A DNA stretch of 64,000 nucleotides from UBA4582 sp038106185 (GTDB lineage Bacteria > Pseudomonadota > Gammaproteobacteria > Pseudomonadales > Azotimanducaceae). How positions within the stretch are numbered: position 1 is the stretch's first letter; each line of letters opens with the position of its first letter. Shown piece by piece: positions 9,421 to 18,837 of the stretch. The stretch lies in the NCBI GenBank assembly GCA_038106185.1, contig JAYODE010000016.1, forward strand, positions 1 to 64,000, in the 5' to 3' direction. The position numbers and the translations under genes are program-made. The notes beneath the pieces are model-generated. The model saw nothing but the letters and a program-made list of their open reading frames with translations, was not told the origin of the DNA and searched no databases.

Positions 9421-10248
9421 CTAGCTGGTGAACATACCGCCGGCAGGAAACAGAATCTGGCCGGCATAATAACTGGACGCATCGGTGGACAGAAACAAGG
9501 CCGTATTGGCAATTTCGGCGGGTTTGCCGTAGCGCGCCATGGGGGTCATGCTCATGGCCATCATATTGCCCTCGTTATCACTGCGAAGATTGGCCGTCAT
9601 CGGCGTCTCGACAAAACCTGGTCCTATAGAGTTGACTCGAATCTCGTGTGGCATCAGCTCAAGGCTCAGCACCTTGGTCAGCATCTCAACGCCGGCTTTT
9701 GAGACGCAATAGTCAGCAGCACCCACCAAGGGTCGGCGAGCGGCAACCGAGGCAATATTGACAATCGTGCCTTTGACGCCGCCCTCGATCATGAGTCTGG
9801 CCATCACCTTATTGGTGAGCATCACGCCGGTCAGGTTGACCTCCAGCACCTTCAGCCAATTACTCAGCGGCTTGTTGATGACATGTCCCGCTTCAGGATC
9901 AGCATTCGGGTCCGCAACAGCACCTGGGGTGACACTGCCACTGGCGATACCTGCCGCCGCCACCACCGAATCCACTCGACCGAACTTGGCCAGGGTGGCT
10001 GCACCCAGGGCCTCCACGGCCGCTTCTGAGGTCACGTCAGTCTGCACAAAGATGACCTCTGCACCATAGTCTGCCTGCAAGCGAGCAACAGACTCGGCAC
10101 CCTTATCCTCAAACAAATCCGCCAGCACCAACTTGGCGCCTTCTTCAGCGAAGCGGCAAGCACAGGCAAACCCAATGCCGCTGGTGCCGCCTGTGATCAC
10201 CGCGACCTTATTTGTCATTTGTTTTTCAATCATTTGTTTTCCAGACAT
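9421..10248 (-). CDS. SDR family oxidoreductase
   Basis: 275-residue short-chain dehydrogenase. VITGGTSGIG (nucleotide binding) is near residue 18, VAAAGIAS takes the place of the NNAG region, and the catalytic Ser precedes YCVSK near residue 180. The ATG at 10248 is chosen because GGAG lies about 5 bases upstream; an in-frame GTG two codons earlier is less likely. The first 15 residues contain a duplicated KQM block encoded by a 15-bp tandem repeat, so the extra N-terminus before TNKVAVITGG is probably an expansion. Substrate unknown. Confidence 0.9.
   Translation of the reverse strand: MSGKQMIEKQMTNKVAVITGGTSGIGFACACRFAEEGAKLVLADLFEDKGAESVARLQADYGAEVIFVQTDVTSEAAVEALGAATLAKFGRVDSVVAAAGIASGSVTPGAVADPNADPEAGHVINKPLSNWLKVLEVNLTGVMLTNKVMARLMIEGGVKGTIVNIASVAARRPLVGAADYCVSKAGVEMLTKVLSLELMPHEIRVNSIGPGFVETPMTANLRSDNEGNMMAMSMTPMARYGKPAEIANTALFLSTDASSYYAGQILFPAGGMFTS
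10215..10244. repeat. 15-bp tandem duplication at the 5' end of an SDR gene
   Basis: Two imperfect copies of a 15-mer (minus-strand sense GGAAAACAAATGATT / GAAAAACAAATGA) lie within the first codons of the SDR gene and encode GKQMIEKQM. Each copy also carries an in-frame ATG, so the duplication multiplies possible start codons. Confidence 0.75.
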
Positions 10249-10437
10249 GCGCACTCCGTTTAGGCTTTCCGTGATGACATGACGCTAACACTGGTCTGAC
10301 ACCGAGACCAGCGCAATTTAATCCAGGATTTGACATTCAGGCCTTATCAATCCCATTATCGGGCTTGAGCAATGGGTGCCAAGCAGCTTTCTCACCATGA
10401 GACATCACCCGCAGCGCCGCAAATCGAGGAATGGCTA

Positions 10438-11562
10438 ATGCTGAACAAATTTGACGACTATCCCATTCATCAGACGCCAGAACCCCTGGCGCAGCCTGCC
10501 AGCAGCGAACGCAACCAGTATGATCGTACCTGGTTCAATGGTTATTCTGCCGACGGCGCCTACTATTTTGGTATTGGCATGGCGATCTATCCGCACCGAG
10601 GGATTCTCGATTGTGCCTTCAGTGTGGTGGAGCGTGGCGGCCGCCAGCATTGTTTTTATGGATCAAGACGGGCACCCGTTGAGCGTTCTGAGATGCAGGT
10701 GGGGCCCTTCAAGATAGAGATTCTTGAGCCCATGCGCAAAACGCGAGTCACCCTTGATAGCAATCCCAGCGGTATTACCTGTGACCTGACCTTTTCGGCG
10801 CGAACCGCGGCGATCCAGGAAGGTCGCCAGACGCTCTGGGCAGGCGCTCGACGAGTCCTTGACTCAACACGTTTTGACCAGTTTGGTGAGTGGCAAGGAC
10901 AGATCACCCATCCCGATGGTGGCATCAAGGTTGAGTCTAGTGTCTGTCACGGCACCAAAGACAGGTCCTGGGGCCACCGCGGCGTGGGTGAGCCTGAAAC
11001 CGGCGGTGCACCTCAGACGCCAGGTGGCGCATTTTTTCTCTGGGCGCCGTTGTTTTGGGAGGACCATATTTCCCACGCGATTTTCTTTGATGGCATGCAG
11101 GGCCAGCCGCTTCACCGTGAGGCTTTGATCGCCCCCTTATACGCAACCCTCGCTGATGTGCCGGCAGTAGAGGACGGCAGAGTGGAGCGTATGGCCTATG
11201 TGCGCCATCGTGTGGCTTATCATCCAGGCACTCGCCTGGCAGCAGCCGCCGAGCTGGACTTTGAGAACCTTAAGGGTGCCACTCGAACTATTCGCCTGGA
11301 ACCTATTCTGAAGTTTCAGATGAAGGGCCTCGGTTACTCTCACCCGACCTGGGGTCAGGGCATGTGGAAAGGTGAGTTGGAAGTTGGCGGCGAGAGTTTC
11401 GACCCTGCCAGTCTTGATCCACTGGCCCGCGAAAACCTGCATGTTCAGCAAGTAGTACGCGCCACAGATGGTACTCGTCAGGGCATAGGGGTTCTCGAGC
11501 AGGTCTGTATCGGCCCCTATGAACCGGGCGGTTTCAGCGCTTTTCTTGATGGCGCCAAATAG
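10438..11562 (+). CDS. hypothetical protein, possibly AttH/CrtC-like lipocalin-type fold
   Basis: 374-residue protein rich in beta-type patterns and aromatic residues (GYSADGAYYFGIGMAIYPHR near residue 31; CHGTKDRSWGHRGVGEPE near 171; FFLWAPLFWEDH near 199). The KDRSWGHR segment resembles the motif of secreted hydroxyneurosporene synthase/AttH-like proteins with a tandem lipocalin fold, a weak recognition. No signal peptide. The ATG at 10438 is preferred over an in-frame ATG 66 bases upstream since GAGGA lies six bases before it. It is the only plus-strand gene between two minus-strand stretches. Function unknown; nearby lipid genes suggest a lipid or terpenoid role. Confidence 0.7.
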   Translation: MLNKFDDYPIHQTPEPLAQPASSERNQYDRTWFNGYSADGAYYFGIGMAIYPHRGILDCAFSVVERGGRQHCFYGSRRAPVERSEMQVGPFKIEILEPMRKTRVTLDSNPSGITCDLTFSARTAAIQEGRQTLWAGARRVLDSTRFDQFGEWQGQITHPDGGIKVESSVCHGTKDRSWGHRGVGEPETGGAPQTPGGAFFLWAPLFWEDHISHAIFFDGMQGQPLHREALIAPLYATLADVPAVEDGRVERMAYVRHRVAYHPGTRLAAAAELDFENLKGATRTIRLEPILKFQMKGLGYSHPTWGQGMWKGELEVGGESFDPASLDPLARENLHVQQVVRATDGTRQGIGVLEQVCIGPYEPGGFSAFLDGAK

Positions 11563-11634
11563 CAGCACTTGATGGCTCACGTGCTGGCTTAGCCAGCATG
11601 GATCCACCAGACCATCTCAGCTCAACGGCATCCA

Positions 11635-12555
11635 TTAGACGATGGCACCGATATGCCGGTTCGGCTTTGAGTGGCGCCATTCTGCGAGCAGGGTTCTGAG
11701 CGCACTGACAAATGCCAAGGGCTGATCCAGAAACAGGTGATGCTGGGCCGAAGGAATGGCCACGAACGGCACTGACTCATCAAGCACCTTAAACATAAAG
11801 TCAGCAATATCCTGGGTAAACAGGTAACTGTCTTCACCATAGATCACGCCGACTCGGCACTGGAGACGCGCCAGATCTTTATGCAGGTCGGTGCCAAATT
11901 CAAACTTATTAAACATGGAATCATCGAACTTCCAGGTCCAGCCGTCCGCCACTTGCTTGATCGAATGGCGGCCAATGTAATCCAGAATGTATTCGTTCTC
12001 GCAACCCTGAGGCGGCATGAGACGAAATCTCGCCAGCGCTGAGTCAAAATCTTCATAGATGCGTTTACGTTTCAGTGGCGAGCTCTTCGGATCACGCTCC
12101 CATTGAAAGTCTGGCGGGCGCACGGCTGAGTCGACCAGCACAATACCACCCAGCCGATGACTGAATAGCAGGCCGGTTTTCAAGGTGATGTAGCCACCGA
12201 AGCTATGACCCACAATGATGGTATCGGCGCCAAATCCCGCATCATCAGCCACGGCATTGATCTGCGCCGCAAACGCCTCCGGGCTGTAGCCTTCGCTCGA
12301 ACCGCTATCACCGGCCCCGGCCAGATCAATCGCGATGGCGCGGTAATGGTCAAGGAAAAACGGCGCAATAAACGACCACCAATGCGCATGAGCGCCGTTT
12401 CCGTGAACAAAGATCACGCCAGGCTTAGTTGCGTCGGTCCCCCAGCGCAGCGAATGAATGGCAACTCCGTCCACATCAATCGTTTTGTGTTCCGGGACTA
12501 CCGCCAGGCTTTTTGAGAACCAGGCGGGTACCTTTTCTGCATTAGTCAACGGCAT
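11635..12555 (-). CDS. alpha/beta hydrolase
   Basis: 306-residue alpha/beta-hydrolase fold protein. The oxyanion region FVHGNGAHAHWW is near residue 49, the nucleophile elbow GHSFGG near residue 116, and a late His in SAQHHLF near residue 272 completes a plausible Ser-Asp-His triad. An AGAGGA precedes the ATG closely. No signal peptide, so cytosolic. Esterase, lactonase, haloalkane or epoxide-type activity cannot be told apart. It sits at the head of a minus-strand group with the enoyl-CoA hydratase and GST genes but is separated from them by a repeat array. Confidence 0.88.
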   Translation of the reverse strand: MPLTNAEKVPAWFSKSLAVVPEHKTIDVDGVAIHSLRWGTDATKPGVIFVHGNGAHAHWWSFIAPFFLDHYRAIAIDLAGAGDSGSSEGYSPEAFAAQINAVADDAGFGADTIIVGHSFGGYITLKTGLLFSHRLGGIVLVDSAVRPPDFQWERDPKSSPLKRKRIYEDFDSALARFRLMPPQGCENEYILDYIGRHSIKQVADGWTWKFDDSMFNKFEFGTDLHKDLARLQCRVGVIYGEDSYLFTQDIADFMFKVLDESVPFVAIPSAQHHLFLDQPLAFVSALRTLLAEWRHSKPNRHIGAIV

Positions 12556-12679
12556 GTCCTCTTGAGAATGGGTGAAGATTTTACGTCAGACACTCACTCG
12601 ACCCCAGAATGATTCAAGCGCTGATGCTTCGAGTATAGGGCGAATGGATAGGGGCGCCGAGCCTCGCCTCATGAGGAAA

Positions 12680-12727
12680 CGCTCGCCTAACCGCTCGTCT
12701 AACCGCTCGCCTAACCGCTCGTCTAAA
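12680..12727. repeat. 12-bp tandem repeat array (CGCTCGCCTAAC)
   Basis: Four copies alternating CGCTCGCCTAAC and CGCTCGTCTAAC between the enoyl-CoA hydratase stop and the alpha/beta hydrolase start. The alternation suggests duplication of a 24-bp dimer. Confidence 0.9.
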
Positions 12728-12739
12728 AAGGAAACAGTC

Positions 12740-13600
12740 TCAGAGCTCGGGCTCTTGCCACCAGGGAAAGGTCGGCGGCATATCGGTGGAGACTTTAGCA
12801 TTGAGCACCGGCGGGCGTTTTTGCAGGAAAGCGTTCACGCCCTCACGTCCATCGCCCATGCTGGTGTAAAACATATTCAGACTTTCCTGACGATGAGCCG
12901 CCATCGGATGAGGCTGGGTCGACTCTCGATACAGGGTCTGACGAATCAGCGCGATGGAGACAGCTGACGTCGAGTCGACGTATTTATGGGCCAATTTACG
13001 GGCTTCGTTGAGCAATTCCTCCGGGGGATAGACGGCGCGCACAAGCCCGCCGCGCAAGGCTTCGGCGGCATCAAAAATCTCGGCGGAATAGAGCCAATCC
13101 AACGCCTGGGACATGCCGACTATTTTGGGCAAAAACCAGCTGGAACAGGCTTCATTGACGACGCCCAGCTTGGCAAAGACAAAGCCAAAACGGGCTTTTT
13201 CTGATGCCAGCCGCACATCCATCGCGAGCGTCATGGTGGCACCAATGCCGACTCCCACACCATTAATCGCGCCAATGATGGGCTTCTTGCAGTTGAACAT
13301 GGCCAGGGTCACCACGCCACCCGTGTCCCGCACCACACCCGCGCCATCCAGATCGGGCCGCTGCGACTCATCCAGCCCAAAGACATTACCGCCGGGATGC
13401 AAATCCATGCCTGCACAAAAGGCCCTGCCGGCACCTGTGACCACAATCGCCCGGACCTCATCATCGTCACTGGCGGCGTTGAACGCCTGCACCAGTTCTT
13501 CAGCCATCGTCACACTGAACGCGTTCAGTACTGTCGGGCGATTCAATGTGAGCGTTAAAATATGGTCTTCGACGACATATTGCAGGGTCGAGTAGGACAT
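12740..13600 (-). CDS. enoyl-CoA hydratase/isomerase family protein
   Basis: 286-residue crotonase-fold protein. GRAFCAGMDLHPGG near residue 57 provides an oxyanion-hole segment and KKPIIGAINGVGVGIGAT near residue 104 the second one. The position of the usual second catalytic Glu is occupied in VNEACSSW near residue 148, so hydratase or isomerase activity is plausible. AAGGAG lies 7 bases before the ATG. Acts on unsaturated acyl-CoA in beta-oxidation or a degradative side pathway. It is followed closely upstream by the GST gene on the same strand, with 20 bases between them, suggesting an operon. Confidence 0.92.
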   Translation of the reverse strand: MSYSTLQYVVEDHILTLTLNRPTVLNAFSVTMAEELVQAFNAASDDDEVRAIVVTGAGRAFCAGMDLHPGGNVFGLDESQRPDLDGAGVVRDTGGVVTLAMFNCKKPIIGAINGVGVGIGATMTLAMDVRLASEKARFGFVFAKLGVVNEACSSWFLPKIVGMSQALDWLYSAEIFDAAEALRGGLVRAVYPPEELLNEARKLAHKYVDSTSAVSIALIRQTLYRESTQPHPMAAHRQESLNMFYTSMGDGREGVNAFLQKRPPVLNAKVSTDMPPTFPWWQEPEL

Positions 13601-13620
13601 GGCGTGTCTCCTTATCGGCT

Positions 13621-14226
13621 TTATAGGCTTTGCGCGCGTTGAAATGCCGGGCGCGCCATCAGACGGGCCAGATAGGCTTGCGTGTTGGGTTTATACTTTT
13701 CATCCAGACCCAACGAAATACCGAGAAATACCGCATAGCCCACCGCAATATCTGCCACAGTAAAGCGCTCGCCAAGCAGATAATCGCGTCCTTCCAGGGC
13801 CATTTCTACGGACCGCAGGCGCGAGTAATACCACTGGGTATAATCCGCAACAACCTGTGGTATTCGCCGTTCTTGGGGTTCCAGGCGGGTATAGCGCAAT
13901 ACCAGCGTTTGAGGAAAGGTTAAGGTGGCGTCACTTCGATATAACCAGTTCAGATACTCACCATATTGCGGATGAGAGACATCAAGGGCCAGCTCAGTCG
14001 GGCCATATTTTTCTGCCAAGTATTGGCACATGGCTGACGACTCAGTCAGGGTGACGTCGCCGTCTACCAGCGTCGGCACGGTTCCCATCGGATTGATATC
14101 CAGATAGCCGGGATAGGTTAAACGTGGCGGGAATTGCATATTCACCAGCTCGTAATCCAGCCCCATCTCCTCCAGAGCCCACAGGGCACGTAACGATCGT
14201 GCGTCTTTACAATGATATAGCTTCAT
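13621..14226 (-). CDS. glutathione S-transferase family protein
   Basis: 201-residue cytosolic GST. The thioredoxin-fold N-terminal domain begins MKLYHCKDARSLRALWALEE, has the cis-Pro region GTVPTLVDGD near residue 48 and the glutathione-binding TESSAMCQYLAEKYG near residue 61; the all-alpha C-terminal domain includes FTVADIAVGYAV near residue 155. It ends 20 bases before the enoyl-CoA hydratase start and likely shares its transcript. Role in detoxification or in glutathione-dependent catabolism is an inference from family. Confidence 0.92.
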   Translation of the reverse strand: MKLYHCKDARSLRALWALEEMGLDYELVNMQFPPRLTYPGYLDINPMGTVPTLVDGDVTLTESSAMCQYLAEKYGPTELALDVSHPQYGEYLNWLYRSDATLTFPQTLVLRYTRLEPQERRIPQVVADYTQWYYSRLRSVEMALEGRDYLLGERFTVADIAVGYAVFLGISLGLDEKYKPNTQAYLARLMARPAFQRAQSL

Positions 14227-14309
14227 GGTTTCACACCTGACTTTTGCTTGAGAATCTCCTACGAGAATCTAATTTGGTATTTTAAGTTAAGAATCCTGTC
14301 GCTGGGGTT

Positions 14310-15077
14310 TTAGGCTCCACCACTGACGGTAATTCTCTGGTCAGTGATATAGCGCCCATCCGCTGAGCACAAATGCGCGACCGTCGCCGCGATATCTTCA
14401 GGGGTGCAGACAAAACCGAACGGCATGTTAGCATCCAGCTGGCGCATGTCGTCAGGTCCTGGCAACAGGCTTACCAGCTTACGACCCATGTCGGTATCCA
14501 CCAGTCCGGGGGCAACAATATTGACCCTGATGCCGTGTGCCTTTTCTTCTTTCGCCAAGGTATGGGCCAGCGCTTCCATACCCGCCTTACCCACACTGTA
14601 GAGACCCATATTGGCGCCCATACTCTGTGCGGCAATGGAAGAAATCATGATGACATCACCCCGTTCCGCTAAGCGCATATGCGGAATCAGGGCCCGAGAC
14701 ATATAAACAGGCCCCCACAGATTGGCGCCGAGTAACAGTTGCCATTGGGCAATGCTGGCATCCACCACTGTCGGTCGATTCACGGCTGACGAGCCGATGC
14801 CGGCGTTGTTCACCAAAATATCGATTTGGCCAAACTCCTCAATCGCCGCGGCACACATCGCCTCGCAAGCGCTTTGATCGGCAACATCTGCCTGATAAAT
14901 CGCCGCTTTACCGCCGGCCTCGCGGACCAGATTTGCCACCTCTTCAGCCGCAGCCTGGCTGGCCGCATAATTGATGGCGACGTTTGCGCCTTCAGCCGCA
15001 AACCTGAGCGCTATAGCCCTGCCTATGCCGCGACTGCCGCCTGTGATCAATGCCGTTCTACCCACCAGCTTGCCCAT
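14310..15077 (-). CDS. SDR family oxidoreductase
   Basis: 255-residue classical SDR resembling FabG-like reductases: ALITGGSRGIGRA near residue 9, DVADQ near 63, NNAGIG near 91, ISSIAAQ near 146 and YSVGK near 159. The ATG at 15077 is chosen because AAGGAG lies six bases upstream; a longer in-frame extension to 15155 has no such signal and would add 26 poorly conserved residues. NADP(H)-dependent, substrate unknown. Same strand as the GST gene but 83 bases away. Confidence 0.92.
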   Translation of the reverse strand: MGKLVGRTALITGGSRGIGRAIALRFAAEGANVAINYAASQAAAEEVANLVREAGGKAAIYQADVADQSACEAMCAAAIEEFGQIDILVNNAGIGSSAVNRPTVVDASIAQWQLLLGANLWGPVYMSRALIPHMRLAERGDVIMISSIAAQSMGANMGLYSVGKAGMEALAHTLAKEEKAHGIRVNIVAPGLVDTDMGRKLVSLLPGPDDMRQLDANMPFGFVCTPEDIAATVAHLCSADGRYITDQRITVSGGA

Positions 15078-15370
15078 ACCTTGCTCCTTCTTTTCGCCGT
15101 TGCAACCGCTCGCCAGAATAACCCAGACAGCAGGCCAGCGCACCGGTTGTCGCACTGAGCACCCATCAGCGTGAGCCAGACCAAGCCTTCAGTGGCGGTG
15201 ATGTCTCTCGCCGCTCGCGACTTATTCGCCAGGCTATCCCATTGTATTTATTGACCTTAATCCCGTTAATTCGCGCGTCGACCTGACCGCTCGTCGGAAT
15301 AATGGAGAAATCTTCACTTTTCAGTTAAGCTGCCTCGAGCTCACTGCAAACTGGCTCAGGGGAAAAGCCT

Positions 15371-16345
15371 ATGTCGCCCAAACCACTGCTCGTGTGTTCC
15401 GCCATTTGTTTAGCCACTCTTATCTTCGGTATTTTGCCGGCCACTCAAACGCCAACCGCCATTCCTGAGTCTGCCTCTCGACACTCGATTGAAAATTCTG
15501 CCGCCCGCTCAACGCTCGACACGCTACCTGTGGTCACGCCCTACCACCCGAGACCCGTTCTATTGGGCCGCGGGAGCGATTACAGGCCACCCGACTTTGC
15601 TCAGGATCGAGATATACTCGAAAAGAAACAGGCATTTTATGCCTATTTGATACCAAAAATAGACCAGGCGAATCGAGAAATTACGCGAGAGCGGCAATGG
15701 TTATTGAACTTTAAAAACCGCATCGAACGTAGCCGCAGGCTGCAGTCGGAAAAACCACAGAGGCCAGACTCAACTGCAGGGGCGACTCATGCAGCCTCTC
15801 AACGCGTCGATGTCAGCTTTGACACTGAAGAGCTGACAGCGCTGGCGCGCTTGGGCAAACGGTATAACCTGGCAGTCGATACGCATCATTTTGACGGGCT
15901 AGACGCCCAGCTTCAGCAACTGCTGCTGCGGGTTGATGTGGTGCCCGCGTCTCTGGTGCTCGCCCAGGCGGCAAAAGAATCTGGTTGGGGATCCTCGCGT
16001 TTTGCTCGAGAAGGCAACAACTTTTTTGGCATCTGGTGCTTTTCCCCAGGCTGTGGCATGACGCCTGAACGCCGTGATGCCGGCCGTCGCCACGAAGTCG
16101 CGATGTTCGATACCGTGGAGGAAAGTGTGCGTTACTACCTTAGAACCATTAACAGCCACGCCGCCTATGTTCAGCTTCGGCAGATTCGTGCGGCTGCACG
16201 CAATAACAACCAGCCCTTTGGCGGCGAGCAGCTGGCCCCTGGATTATTGCGCTATTCCGAGCGTGGTTTGATGTATGTGAACGAAATTCAGTCCATGATT
16301 CGCACAAACCGACTTCAGCGATTTACTCGGCAATACAGTGTCTAG
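15371..16345 (+). CDS. Bax-like glucosaminidase-domain protein
   Basis: 324-residue secreted protein related to E. coli Bax and the glucosaminidase domain of FlgJ. An N-terminal hydrophobic signal (LLVCSAICLATLIFGILPA) is followed by a variable linker and, from about residue 180, the catalytic-like domain with VPASLVLAQAAKESGWGSSR, where the Glu of AKESGWG is the expected catalytic acid, then GNNFFGIW and FDTVEESVRYYLRTINSH. Predicted to cleave peptidoglycan glycan strands in the periplasm. GGGGAAAA precedes the ATG by about 5 bases. It is flanked downstream by a 14-bp repeat array. Confidence 0.88.
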   Translation: MSPKPLLVCSAICLATLIFGILPATQTPTAIPESASRHSIENSAARSTLDTLPVVTPYHPRPVLLGRGSDYRPPDFAQDRDILEKKQAFYAYLIPKIDQANREITRERQWLLNFKNRIERSRRLQSEKPQRPDSTAGATHAASQRVDVSFDTEELTALARLGKRYNLAVDTHHFDGLDAQLQQLLLRVDVVPASLVLAQAAKESGWGSSRFAREGNNFFGIWCFSPGCGMTPERRDAGRRHEVAMFDTVEESVRYYLRTINSHAAYVQLRQIRAAARNNNQPFGGEQLAPGLLRYSERGLMYVNEIQSMIRTNRLQRFTRQYSV

Positions 16346-16411
16346 GGTCTTCGATCTAGAAGCTTCGGTCTAGGCGCTTCGGTCTAGGCGCTTCGATCGC
16401 GGCGCTTCGAA
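16341..16411. repeat. 14-bp degenerate tandem repeat array (GCGCTTCGGTCTAG)
   Basis: About five degenerate units with 14-base period directly after the Bax-like gene; the stop codon TAG is itself part of the first unit. Between here and the galK stop no further gene is visible. Confidence 0.85.
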
Positions 16412-16484
16412 AGCGCAAAAGCCCGTCTTCGACAGACCCCACCCTCTGTGGAACGCGCTTTGTTACCGCCAGCTACCGATCTTC

Positions 16485-17645
16485 TCAGGTCTGGTTGATT
16501 ACCAGACCGGCGCCTGCGACCGCGCGGCAAATATGAATATCTGCCTGCAGACCAGTCGCCGCGAAATAGCCTTGAGTGACCTGTGTAACCACAGCTTGCA
16601 CCAGGTGCTTTGGTACCAGCGCGACGACACAACCGCCAAAGCCCCCGCCGGTCATGCGCACGCCACCCGCCTCGCCCACCGCGCTTTTAATGAGCGCCAC
16701 CAGCTGATCGATGGGCGCTACCGTGATTTCAAAGTCATCTCGCATAGATGCATGGGAGTCTGCCATCAGTTTCGCCATGGTCTGCAGATCACCGCCATTC
16801 ATCGCTGCTTCGGCCAGCAGTACGCGAGCATTCTCGGTCACAACATGTCGAGCTCGGCGCCGAACCAGCGGCGCCAGCTTCGAGTCCTGCGCCGCAAAGG
16901 CAGCAACACTGACGGCACGTAACTGGTCGACACCCAGTTGTTCTGCGGCCGCTTCACACTGCTGTCGACGGCTATTGTATTCGCTGTCTACCAGCCCACG
17001 ACGAACATTAGAATTGACGATCAAGACCTGCGTGTCCGCTGGCAATGCAACAGGTCTGGCGTCCAGCGTCTGACAGTCTATGAGCAGCGCGCATTCATTC
17101 AGCGCCATAGCGGAAATATATTGATCCATAATGCCACACTGGCAGCCAACAAATTCATTCTCGGCGGCTTGACCCAACAGCGCCAGATCAAGCATTGATG
17201 CCGGCCATGCAAACAAGGTCTTGAATGCCAGCGCCAGCGCCATCTCCAATGACGCAGAGGAACTCAAGCCGGCGCCCTGGGGCACATTACCGGTAACAAC
17301 AATATCCACACCCGCCAAGGGATAACCACGGGCCTTGGCACAGTGGATCAGGCCTCGGACATAATTGACCCAGTCTCGTTCCTCATCTCTGACCTGTGGT
17401 GCCTGAACATCAAACTCATCGACCTGATCATAATCCACCGCAACGACTCGCAGCCGATTGTCTGTTCGAGGCGCCGCGCTGACTACCGTGTAGTAATCGA
17501 TCGCACAAGGCAGCACAAATCCGCCATTATAATCTGTATGCTCTCCGATCAGATTGACTCGACCTGGAGCCTGCACCGTCAGGCTTGACGGGTATCCGAA
17601 ATGGTTGGCAAAGCGCTGTTCAGCAATCGTGACCAGGGTTTTCAT
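16485..17645 (-). CDS. galK: galactokinase
   Basis: 386-residue cytosolic GHMP kinase that phosphorylates galactose at C1 in the Leloir pathway. Galactose signature GRVNLIGEHTDYNGGFVLP is near residue 29, the ATP-binding VPQGAGLSSSASLE near residue 124, and the C-terminal RMTGGGFGGCVVAL near residue 339. Length is that of E. coli GalK. The ATG lies 3 bases after the galT stop, with AAAGG inside the last galT codons serving as ribosome-binding site, so galT and galK are translationally linked. No galE or galM is in the window. Confidence 0.97.
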   Translation of the reverse strand: MKTLVTIAEQRFANHFGYPSSLTVQAPGRVNLIGEHTDYNGGFVLPCAIDYYTVVSAAPRTDNRLRVVAVDYDQVDEFDVQAPQVRDEERDWVNYVRGLIHCAKARGYPLAGVDIVVTGNVPQGAGLSSSASLEMALALAFKTLFAWPASMLDLALLGQAAENEFVGCQCGIMDQYISAMALNECALLIDCQTLDARPVALPADTQVLIVNSNVRRGLVDSEYNSRRQQCEAAAEQLGVDQLRAVSVAAFAAQDSKLAPLVRRRARHVVTENARVLLAEAAMNGGDLQTMAKLMADSHASMRDDFEITVAPIDQLVALIKSAVGEAGGVRMTGGGFGGCVVALVPKHLVQAVVTQVTQGYFAATGLQADIHICRAVAGAGLVINQT

Positions 17646-17648
17646 GGG

Positions 17649-18659
17649 TTACCTTTTTTGGCTGTAATGTTGATCACTCTGATCCCTGAGTCGGGCCGCC
17701 GCTTGTTCTGGCGTCAGGTCACGCTGCGCCTCTGCCAACATTTCATAGCCAACCATAAATTTCTTCACCGACGCCGAACGCAGCAATGGCGGAAAGAAAT
17801 GTCCATGAAGTTGCCACGCCGAATGATCTTCCTGCGTAAAGGGCGCGCCATGCCAGCCCATAGAATAGGGAAAAGCGCACTGAAACAAATTGTCATACCG
17901 AGTGGTTAGTTGTTTGATGACCGTCGCCAGATCTTGCCGTTGGGCCTGATTCAGCTGCGGCAGCTGCTGCACCGAAAACAGGGGGAGCAGCAGGGTTTCG
18001 AATGGCCAGGCCGCCCAAAACGGCACGACAGCCAGCCAATATGCCGATTGCACGACAACCCGCTCCGCCAGATCGACCTCACGTCGCGCATAGTCCAACA
18101 ACAGGGATCCCCCCTGTTCTCGCGCGTACTTAAGTTGTTGAGTCTGTTCTTTTTCAACCTCAGTGGGAATAAAGCTGTTCGCCCAGACCTGCCCATGTGG
18201 GTGTGGATTCGAACAACCCATCACCGCACCTTTGTTTTCAAATACCTGAACCCACGGGTAATCCTGACCCAGGACTTGAGTCTGCTCACACCAGGCATCG
18301 ACCACTCGTTCCAGGTTTTCCTGACTTAGCTCCGGCAAGGATTTACTGTGATCCTTTGAAAAGCAAATCACTCGACTGACACCGCTGGCAGCCGCCATTC
18401 GAAACAAGGGGTCGGCAGACTCGATCACCGGCGAGTCTGCAAGCAGTGCGGGGAAATCATTATCAAAGACAAATATCTGGTCAAAATGCGGATTCTGAGC
18501 CCCTGTGACACGGGTATTACCGGGGCACAGAAAACACGCCGGGTCATAGGCCGGTGCACTGACGAAGCGGGTCTCTTCCTGCTGACCCAGCCAGGGCCTT
18601 TGCGCCCTGTGAGGAGACACCAGCAACCAGTCGCCCGTGAGCGGATTGTAGCGTCGATG
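17649..18659 (-). CDS. galT: galactose-1-phosphate uridylyltransferase (5' end in assembly gap)
   Basis: Second Leloir enzyme, transferring UMP between UDP-glucose and galactose-1-phosphate. The visible part starts at HRRYNPLTGDWLLVSPHR, which in E. coli GalT begins at residue 11, so only about 10 codons and the start are hidden in the 100-N gap at 18660-18759. Zn-site residues CFLC near the start, the active-site NPHPHGQVW near visible residue 165 and the C-terminal FMVGYEMLAEAQRDLTPEQA are intact. It precedes galK by 3 bases. Its promoter region, shared with the divergent acetoacetate-CoA ligase gene, lies in the gap. Confidence 0.95.
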   Translation of the reverse strand, partial: HRRYNPLTGDWLLVSPHRAQRPWLGQQEETRFVSAPAYDPACFLCPGNTRVTGAQNPHFDQIFVFDNDFPALLADSPVIESADPLFRMAAASGVSRVICFSKDHSKSLPELSQENLERVVDAWCEQTQVLGQDYPWVQVFENKGAVMGCSNPHPHGQVWANSFIPTEVEKEQTQQLKYAREQGGSLLLDYARREVDLAERVVVQSAYWLAVVPFWAAWPFETLLLPLFSVQQLPQLNQAQRQDLATVIKQLTTRYDNLFQCAFPYSMGWHGAPFTQEDHSAWQLHGHFFPPLLRSASVKKFMVGYEMLAEAQRDLTPEQAAARLRDQSDQHYSQKR

Positions 18660-18759
18660 NNNNNNNNNNNNNNNNNNNNNNNNNNNNNNNNNNNNNNNNN
18701 NNNNNNNNNNNNNNNNNNNNNNNNNNNNNNNNNNNNNNNNNNNNNNNNNNNNNNNNNNN
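18660..18759. other. assembly gap (100 N), no repeat visible at the edges
   Basis: Placeholder gap hiding the galT start and the divergent promoter region. Unlike the other seven gaps, neither flank shows a tandem repeat, although an array wholly inside the gap is possible. Confidence 0.95.
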
Positions 18760-18837
18760 CGTTTGCTGTTCGCATTGCGGCCGGGAAAGACCGATAATAC
18801 CGAATCTTCACTGACATTAGCAGTCTGGTTCGACTTT